Position numbers and translations under genes: made by a program. 64,000 nt of DNA, from NCBI RefSeq assembly GCF_000369045.1, contig NZ_KB849796.1:124001-188000 (forward strand), given 5' to 3'. The DNA comes from Acinetobacter pittii ATCC 19004 = CIP 70.29 (GTDB lineage: Bacteria > Pseudomonadota > Gammaproteobacteria > Pseudomonadales > Moraxellaceae). The number at the start of each line of letters is the position of its first letter. Position 1 is the first letter of the stretch. A model generated the notes under the pieces. The model made no database searches. It saw only the letters and a list, made by a program, of their open reading frames with translations, and was not told the origin of the DNA. Shown in pieces: positions 57,916 to 64,000 of this stretch.

Positions 57916-58248
57916 TTAATTATTCTCTTGTTCTTTTTGTTGTAAATAAGTCTTTGCGTGTAGTCCAACAAAGGTGCGACCTGCATTTGTACCATTAATC
58001 CATTCATCTACCTGAAACAAATCAAACAGACCTACTTTGACTAACGTTGGAATTGCGATCTTTAGCTCTTCCTCAATTTGTCCTCTTTGCCCTGCATTGT
58101 ATAATTCAATATTGTGCAGCATTGTTGCTACAGTTCCTGTTTGCACCTGACTTCCATCTTTAAGTACAACTTGAGGTAATACCTCGCCCTCTCCAACTAC
58201 TTTTTGATTAATCACCGATAATTGGTCTAGACCAGCAACTTTTGTCAT
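57916..58248 (-). CDS. Conserved small protein of unknown function, coupled to rlmA
   Basis: A 110-residue soluble protein that I do not recognise. It has a compact first half (VLPQVVLKDGSQVQTGTVA), then a helical part with NAGQRGQIEEELKIAIPTL and NGTNAGRTFVGLHAKTYL. There is no signal peptide or cysteine. GGAGAGGTGA precedes the ATG. The stop lies two bases before rlmA, which suggests co-expression, though not a shared function. Confidence 0.75.
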   Translation of the reverse strand: MTKVAGLDQLSVINQKVVGEGEVLPQVVLKDGSQVQTGTVATMLHNIELYNAGQRGQIEEELKIAIPTLVKVGLFDLFQVDEWINGTNAGRTFVGLHAKTYLQQKEQENN

Positions 58249-58262
58249 TCACCTCTCCAATA

Positions 58263-58289
58263 AAAAAAGCCAGTAGTACTGGCTTTATA
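58263..58289 (-). terminator. mraY terminator
   Basis: On the minus strand AAAGCCAGT pairs with ACTGGCTTT and is followed by TTTTATT. It ends the cell-wall gene run before the rlmA pair. Confidence 0.87.
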
Positions 58290-58307
58290 TTGACACTAAA
58301 ATAAGAT

Positions 58308-59426
58308 CTATCGCAATTTTAAAGTCATTAGACCTAAAACTACTAATATAATTGTAATAATCCAAAAACGGATCACAACTTGCGTTTCTTTCCAGCCCTG
58401 CTTTTCATAGTGATGATGCAGCGGCGCCATTAAGAACACACGTTTATTACGCATACGCAAAGAGCCAATTTGTAAGAATACAGATACTGCCTCCATTACA
58501 AATACACCACCCATAATTGCAAATACGATTTCTTGACGAACCATAACTGCAATTGTTCCAAGCATCGCACCTAAAGCTAAAGCACCGACATCCCCCATAA
58601 ATACTTGAGCAGGATGCGCGTTATACCAAAGGAATGCCAAACCAGCACCAATCATGGCAGAACAGATTACTACGAGTTCAGATGTATATTTCACATATGG
58701 AATATGTAAGTAGTTAGCGAAACGGATGTCACCAGACAAGTAAGCAAATACGCCTAAGCCCGTAGCTACCATGACAACTGGCATGATTGCCAAGCCATCT
58801 AAACCATCTGTTAAGTTAACTGCGTTAGAAGCACCATTAATCACTAGATAGGTAAATACAATAAATGCCAGACCTAAAGGAACAATTGAGAGTGGAATTG
58901 AAAGATTCTTAAAGAATGGAATCAATAAATCCAACATGTTTGCGGTATGTTCTGCATTGGACTGTTGAGTTGCGATTAAATATAACGCAATACCAGCACC
59001 CAGCGATGCAACAGAAGTCCAGAAAAACTTCTTACGTGCAGGTAAACCTGCATTGTCTTTATAGCGAATTTTAATCCAGTCATCTGCCCAGCCTACAGCA
59101 CCGAATACAACCATTACACCAAGCACAATCCAGACATAAGGGTTAGATAAATCAGCCCATAGTAAAGTACTAATACCAATTGAAAGCAGAATTAAAATTC
59201 CGCCCATCGTTGGTGTACCCATTTTTTTAGCATGATTTTCAGGAGCAAACGAACTTACTGCCTGACCGTATTTTAACGCTTGTAATTTACGAATCATGAT
59301 CGGCCCAAGGACCAGACCAATGGTCAGTGAAGTTAATACACTGAGTAAAGAACGTAATGTTAAATAACGAACGACCTGAAACGAGCTGTGATAGCCCGCA
59401 AGTTGTTCAAACAACCATAACAGCAT
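58308..59426 (-). CDS. mraY: Phospho-N-acetylmuramoyl-pentapeptide transferase MraY
   Basis: A 372-residue, ten-helix inner-membrane enzyme that makes lipid I from UDP-MurNAc-pentapeptide and undecaprenyl phosphate. [10 protein letters not shown] holds the DD pair, [10 protein letters not shown] the catalytic Asp region, and [11 protein letters not shown] the histidine motif. The start directly follows the murF stop. Confidence 0.97.
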   Translation of the reverse strand: MLLWLFEQLAGYHSSFQVVRYLTLRSLLSVLTSLTIGLVLGPIMIRKLQALKYGQAVSSFAPENHAKKMGTPTMGGILILLSIGISTLLWADLSNPYVWIVLGVMVVFGAVGWADDWIKIRYKDNAGLPARKKFFWTSVASLGAGIALYLIATQQSNAEHTANMLDLLIPFFKNLSIPLSIVPLGLAFIVFTYLVINGASNAVNLTDGLDGLAIMPVVMVATGLGVFAYLSGDIRFANYLHIPYVKYTSELVVICSAMIGAGLAFLWYNAHPAQVFMGDVGALALGAMLGTIAVMVRQEIVFAIMGGVFVMEAVSVFLQIGSLRMRNKRVFLMAPLHHHYEKQGWKETQVVIRFWIITIILVVLGLMTLKLR

Positions 59427-60827
59427 TTAAAGTTTCTCCATCAAATCAGCCATCAACGTTTCCATATGAGTAAAGCGAGAACCTTTAAACAGGAAACTCA
59501 TGGACTGGGGTTGATGTGTTTGGATTAGATTGATTAAAAATGGAAGCGCCTCAGCTTGTGTCTGAAATGCTTTCACTTTATTAGAATGAGAGTCTGCACC
59601 CTCGAGAGCAGCTGGAGCGAACTGTCCAACTGCAATAATATGATCTAAAGGAAGTTCGGCAAGATCACGACCTAAATCATAATGCTCTTGCCAACTGCTA
59701 TCACCTAACTCACCAATATCCCCCATGACCATCACTTTTACGCCTTGTTGCTGCAACAACACTTGTGCAGCAGCACGCATAGAAGTCGGATTGGCATTGT
59801 AGGTATCATCAATAAATAAGTAAGGTGACTTTTGAATAAAGTTAAGACGACCTTTGGCTCCCTGAGCTAGCTCTAAACCTTGGACAATATCTTCTAGTCC
59901 AATACCAATTGCCAAAGCAAAAGCTACAGCTGCGGTCGCATTTTGAACATTATGCTCACCCGCAAAAGGAAGCTTAACTGCACTGCTACCTTGTGGTGTA
60001 TGAAGGATAAAATTCGTTGATTGAGGCAGTAACTCCACATCTGTTGCATAGATATCGCCTCCTACACCAAATGTAGAAATACGATGAACTTTCGCAGCAT
60101 CAAGAATCTCGGCAGTGAAGTCATCTTGTTGCGGCACAATTGCAACACCATTTGGTAAAATATGACGATAAATTTCTGATTTTGCGCGGCAAATACCTTC
60201 ACGGCCACCAAATTCGCCTAAATGAGCTGTACCAATATTTAATATGCCCGCAACATGAGGCTGAACGAGTTTTGATGTGTAATCAATCTCGCCTTGATGG
60301 CTTGCACCCAACTCCATCACCGCATATTGATGTTCCTTGCGAAGCTCTAGCAACATCATTGGTACACCAAGGTCATTATTTAAATTCCCTCGGGTGATTA
60401 GTGTCGGCGCTAAGCGCGACAATATACTTCCCAGCATTTCTTTGGTTGTAGTTTTACCACTACTTCCCGTTAAGGCAATCACCTTTAATTGTGAGTTTTG
60501 CTCACGGCGATAAGCGCCGAGTTGCCCTAAAGCCAATCGGGTATCGGCAACAACGAGTTGCGCAATATCTACATCTAGCGGACGTTCAACAATAGCTATT
60601 TGACAACCATTTGCAGCAACTTGCGCAACGAAATCATGCGCATCGAAACGCTCACCTTTTAGTGCTAAAAAGGCATCCCCAGTTTCCGCATGACGAGAGT
60701 CCGTCAAAATACGTTTAATTTCAGTTTGAGGGATTTGGTCTTTATGCCAGTAGCCCTGTGTTGCCTGTTGTAATTGTTGAGCTGTCCACGGTTCCAAAGG
60801 CACGGTACTGGTGGTTGAAGTATGCAT
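59427..60827 (-). CDS. murF: UDP-MurNAc-tripeptide-D-Ala-D-Ala ligase MurF
   Basis: A 466-residue Mur ligase that adds D-Ala-D-Ala to complete the pentapeptide. The ATP site is LTGSSGKTTTKEM near residue 118. ITRGNLNNDLGVP, MELGASHQGEIDY and DDTYNANPTSMRAA are MurF blocks. It lies 8 bases after murE and abuts mraY. Confidence 0.97.
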   Translation of the reverse strand: MHTSTTSTVPLEPWTAQQLQQATQGYWHKDQIPQTEIKRILTDSRHAETGDAFLALKGERFDAHDFVAQVAANGCQIAIVERPLDVDIAQLVVADTRLALGQLGAYRREQNSQLKVIALTGSSGKTTTKEMLGSILSRLAPTLITRGNLNNDLGVPMMLLELRKEHQYAVMELGASHQGEIDYTSKLVQPHVAGILNIGTAHLGEFGGREGICRAKSEIYRHILPNGVAIVPQQDDFTAEILDAAKVHRISTFGVGGDIYATDVELLPQSTNFILHTPQGSSAVKLPFAGEHNVQNATAAVAFALAIGIGLEDIVQGLELAQGAKGRLNFIQKSPYLFIDDTYNANPTSMRAAAQVLLQQQGVKVMVMGDIGELGDSSWQEHYDLGRDLAELPLDHIIAVGQFAPAALEGADSHSNKVKAFQTQAEALPFLINLIQTHQPQSMSFLFKGSRFTHMETLMADLMEKL

Positions 60828-60835
60828 AATTTGTC

Positions 60836-62335
60836 CTATTGTGCAGGGTAAGCAGCGTCTACAGTGTGATGTTGTGCATCAATCGCAGAACGCACTTCAA
60901 CAACATCATCAAACCAGTGACGTACGCCATTAATTTCTTGATAATTTTCATGTCCTTTACCGGCAATTACAACAATATCACCAGCCTGAGCCTGCTGTGC
61001 AACAAATTTAATTGCTTCACGGCGGTCATGAATTTCATGCATACGGTGCCCTGAAAAGTCGATTCCTTGCTTCATGTCAGCAAAAATTTGTTCAGGGTCT
61101 TCTGTTCTTGGGTTATCCGACGTCAAAATAACTGGATTTGCGCCGTCTAAAGCTGCTTGAGTCATTAATGGGCGCTTACCGCGATCGCGGTCCCCGCCAC
61201 ACCCAAATACAGCCCAAAGTTGATTAGACACATGACGTTTTAAGGTTTTAAGCACTTGAATTAATGCATCTGGTGTATGCGCATAATCAACAACAAATAA
61301 ACGCTCACCATCACGAATAACTTGCATTCGACCTGGGGCACCAATTAGTTTAGGAACAAAACTAACTAATGGTTCTAAATCAAAACCTGCTTGCTCAGCA
61401 GCAATAAGTGCTGCAACCAAGTTTTCGACATTAAAATGCCCTAACAATGGACTTTGCACAGCAAAAGAACCTTGCGGGCTCACTAAATTAAATGTCGCTC
61501 CTGCTAAACTGTAACTCAGGTCAGTAATATAATAATCAGCAGTATTTTGAGTAAGTGAATACGTTAAAATTTTCGGTTGAGCAGGATTTTGCTTTACTGC
61601 ATTAATCATGAGAGCTGCATGCTCATCATCTAAATTAATAACGGCTACTTTTAAAGAGCTAAAACGGAATAAAAGAGCCTTCGCTTCTGCGTAAGCCTCT
61701 AAAGTGCCGTGGTAATCCAGATGGTCACGACTCAAATTGCTATAAACAGCAATCTCAATCGCACAACCATTCAAACGACCTTGTTCCAAACCATGTGAGC
61801 TTGCCTCTAAAGAAGCAAAAGTCGCATCTTGTTTTGCATACTCATGCAATGCATTTTGCAGTTGTAAAGCATCAAGCGTAGTGTGAGTTGATGGTGTTAA
61901 GTCTGGTAAAATACCATTGCCTGTAGTGCCCATCACAGCACAGCGCTGTTGTTGTGAACTAATTAATTCAGCCACTAGACGCGAAATTGTGGTTTTACCA
62001 TTTGTACCAGTCACTGCAATAATACGCACTGGTACTGCGGGATCTATACGCTGTAAATAACGTTCTTGCCACTCACCCATACGTTGACGCACATCAGAAC
62101 ACACCCACTCATTTGCTACGCCCAACTCAGTTTCGCTAATAATAGCAAGTGCACCATTAGCTAAAGCTGACTCAGCAAAAGCGCGTGTTTTTTCAGGTTG
62201 GCTATAACTGGTCAAAGCGATAAAGATCTGGCCTGACACAACCTTACGGCTGTCTAAACTAAAGCCTTGAAAAGGCTGTTTAGACCACTGTGCATCGATC
62301 TCGACTGGATTAATCTCTTGGAAAGAAACAGACAT
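60836..62335 (-). CDS. murE: UDP-MurNAc-tripeptide synthetase MurE (meso-DAP type)
   Basis: A 499-residue Mur ligase that adds the third residue of the stem peptide. The P-loop is VTGTNGKTTISRL near residue 110. TSDNPRTEDP contains DNPR, the motif for meso-diaminopimelate specificity. FGCGGDRDRGKRP is also typical. It starts 3 bases after the ftsI stop. Confidence 0.97.
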   Translation of the reverse strand: MSVSFQEINPVEIDAQWSKQPFQGFSLDSRKVVSGQIFIALTSYSQPEKTRAFAESALANGALAIISETELGVANEWVCSDVRQRMGEWQERYLQRIDPAVPVRIIAVTGTNGKTTISRLVAELISSQQQRCAVMGTTGNGILPDLTPSTHTTLDALQLQNALHEYAKQDATFASLEASSHGLEQGRLNGCAIEIAVYSNLSRDHLDYHGTLEAYAEAKALLFRFSSLKVAVINLDDEHAALMINAVKQNPAQPKILTYSLTQNTADYYITDLSYSLAGATFNLVSPQGSFAVQSPLLGHFNVENLVAALIAAEQAGFDLEPLVSFVPKLIGAPGRMQVIRDGERLFVVDYAHTPDALIQVLKTLKRHVSNQLWAVFGCGGDRDRGKRPLMTQAALDGANPVILTSDNPRTEDPEQIFADMKQGIDFSGHRMHEIHDRREAIKFVAQQAQAGDIVVIAGKGHENYQEINGVRHWFDDVVEVRSAIDAQHHTVDAAYPAQ

Positions 62336-62338
62336 AGC

Positions 62339-64000
62339 TTACCTGCGAATAGGATTTTCTGGAGTATCAAGGGGCTTATCAAGCGGCACATTCATTAAGC
62401 GCAATGATTCTTGCATAATGCGTGCAAAAACAGGGGCCGCAACCAAACCACCGTAATAACGGCCTTGTGGGTTTTCAACAACTACAATAACCGCTAAACG
62501 AGGATCACTAATCGGAGCTACACCTGCAAATAAAGCACGGTATTCATTATTTGAATAACCTTTACGGTCTGCACGAAGTTTATGAGCTGTACCTGTTTTA
62601 CCACCAACGCGATAACCCGGAATATTAGCTTGCTTTGCAGTACCGCCTGGCATCGTCACCTGCTCAAGCATAAGCAAAACCTGATCAGCAATTTTTGGAG
62701 CAAGAACTTGCTCACCTTTAGGTGCTTGATCGAGTTTATGCAAACTTAGAGGCATTTTTACCCCATGATTTGCAAGCATTGCATAGCCTTGCGCCAACTG
62801 AAGAATAGTTGCATTTAGACCATAACCATAAGCCATGGTACCAATTTGGGAAGAGTTTAACTTGCTTACAGGAAGTACTAAACCAGAGCTTTCACCGGGA
62901 AACTTCACAGCAGAACGTTTACCAAAGCCAGCACGGTTAAAGAAGCTTGGTAATGTTTCCTTAGGAAGTGACAACGCAATTTTTGCCGAACCCACGTTTG
63001 ATGACTTAATAATTACGCCACTGACAGTCAAAGCACCATAATTATGCGTATCACGAATGGTATGCCAGCCTAAACGCATTGAACCTGGCGAAGTATTGAC
63101 AATCGTATTTGGGGTATATTGTCCAGTTTCGAGTGCAGCAGAAACTGTAAAAGGCTTCATGGTAGAACCCGGCTCGAACATATCAATCGCACCGCGGTTA
63201 CGCATGGCATCTTTATTAGATAAACCGTTTTTATCATTCGGGTTATAAGATGGCCAACTGGTCATAGCCAGAATTTCGCCTGTTTTAACATCTACAGCAA
63301 TTGCTGTCGCCGAACGGGCGTTATTTGCGACACCAGCAGCAGTCAACTCACGGTACATAATGTATTGCAAACGAGAGTCGATACTTAAAGTGATGTTTTC
63401 GCCTGGCTCACCTTCACGAATAACCTCTGATACTTTTAAGCGGTTACCACGTTTATCACGAATAATTTTTTGTTCGCCATCTACCCCAGACAGTTGTTTA
63501 TTCAACTGCATTTCCAAGCCTTCAATCCCTTGGCCCTCACTATTGGTTAAACCAATAATCTGAGCATTTGGCTGCGGTTGAGGATAATAACGTTTATATG
63601 TTTTTTCAGCATAAACGCCTTGGAAGTTACCCTTTGTAATGAGATCGGCCTGTTGTGGTGGCACTTCTTTTTTCAAAACCAAATAACGAGAACGTGGCCG
63701 CGCATTCATCTGTTTTTTTAGATCTGCACGATCTAAACCAACCACATCCGCTAACTCATCAAGGTTTAGGTTTTTATCTGGTAATTGTCGTTTTAACTTA
63801 CGATTATTTGGATCTTTTTTTAATTCCGCTGTAATTTCGTCATATAAATGCTTGGTATCAAAGTAATCACGTGGATCAATGACAATTTTCATAATAGGCG
63901 TACTAATGGCCAAAGGCACGCCATGACGGTCGCTAATAACCCCACGCATTGCCTCAATACGTTCAGTACGCAAAATATTGGCATTGGCCTTGTTTTGTAA
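62339..64000 (-). CDS. ftsI: Peptidoglycan transpeptidase FtsI (PBP3), 5' end outside window
   Basis: The septal class B PBP that crosslinks peptidoglycan during division. 553 codons are visible and the frame stays open to the window edge; a TTG at 63973 is inside ILRTERIEA and is not the start. The missing part is the short cytoplasmic tail and membrane helix (about 57 residues if the full length is near 610). The transpeptidase has SxxK in FEPGSTMKPF, SSN in IIKSSNVGSA, and KTGTAHK. It heads ftsI-murE-murF-mraY. Confidence 0.96.
   Translation of the reverse strand, partial: LQNKANANILRTERIEAMRGVISDRHGVPLAISTPIMKIVIDPRDYFDTKHLYDEITAELKKDPNNRKLKRQLPDKNLNLDELADVVGLDRADLKKQMNARPRSRYLVLKKEVPPQQADLITKGNFQGVYAEKTYKRYYPQPQPNAQIIGLTNSEGQGIEGLEMQLNKQLSGVDGEQKIIRDKRGNRLKVSEVIREGEPGENITLSIDSRLQYIMYRELTAAGVANNARSATAIAVDVKTGEILAMTSWPSYNPNDKNGLSNKDAMRNRGAIDMFEPGSTMKPFTVSAALETGQYTPNTIVNTSPGSMRLGWHTIRDTHNYGALTVSGVIIKSSNVGSAKIALSLPKETLPSFFNRAGFGKRSAVKFPGESSGLVLPVSKLNSSQIGTMAYGYGLNATILQLAQGYAMLANHGVKMPLSLHKLDQAPKGEQVLAPKIADQVLLMLEQVTMPGGTAKQANIPGYRVGGKTGTAHKLRADRKGYSNNEYRALFAGVAPISDPRLAVIVVVENPQGRYYGGLVAAPVFARIMQESLRLMNVPLDKPLDTPENPIRR

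Overview
The window reads as chromosomal DNA from the Acinetobacter calcoaceticus-baumannii complex, most likely A. baumannii. It is AT-rich, codes densely on both strands, and carries several Acinetobacter hallmarks: a CraA-type MFS pump, a pilA-tfpO-pglL pilin glycosylation locus, the lipase chaperone gene upstream of its lipase, and a SpoT with a decayed synthetase domain. I saw no rRNA, tRNA, CRISPR array or prophage. The species call rests on recalled protein sequences and gene order, not on a search.

Layout. 1-5.6 kb: a 5'-cut YccS-like membrane protein, craA, and an mdaB-ygiN quinone-redox operon flanked by two paralogous small lipoproteins. 5.6-15.2 kb: a GlcD-type FAD dehydrogenase divergent from serA, two tandem RhtA-like exporters, a hemerythrin protein, a TSUP permease, truB, and the lipase chaperone/lipase pair. 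15.2-17.4 kb: the rpsP-rimM-trmD-rplS operon on the minus strand. 17.6-25.2 kb: a minor-pilin operon (fimU-pilV-pilW-pilX-pilY1-pilE-pilin) with many overlapping genes. 25.4-31.4 kb: ispH, then gmk, rpoZ, spoT, ridA, and an iron-storage pair bfd/bfr with a Fur-box promoter.

31.4-36.6 kb is the most unusual part. An IS256-family element of 1318 bp has inserted into tfpO, the pilin-specific O-oligosaccharyltransferase gene. It leaves an 8-bp target duplication and a severed but in-frame 3' end. Upstream lies pilA, whose product ends in serine, the kind of residue TfpO modifies. pilA has a sigma-54 type promoter and two copies of a 15-bp palindrome at enhancer distance. The general ligase pglL downstream is intact.

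36.6-40 kb: a lemA-TPM-TPM gene trio and a PF10118-type metal-dependent hydrolase. 40-54.3 kb: gltB-gltD, a SPOR-like protein, aroB, aroK, and pilMNOPQ, the type IV pilus alignment complex and secretin. 54.5-64 kb: divergent PBP1a, rlmA with a small unknown partner, then the peptidoglycan genes mraY, murF, murE and ftsI (ftsI cut by the window edge).

Three subsystems for type IV pili meet here: major pilin with its glycosylation, minor pilins with PilY1, and the PilMNOPQ trans-envelope complex. Together they would support twitching, adhesion and natural transformation. The leads most worth following are the tfpO disruption, the G9 tract inside pilY1, a bacterioferritin lacking four of six ferroxidase ligands, the SpoT pseudo-synthetase domain, and the pilA enhancer-like palindromes. 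I did not find a clearly new multi-gene system.
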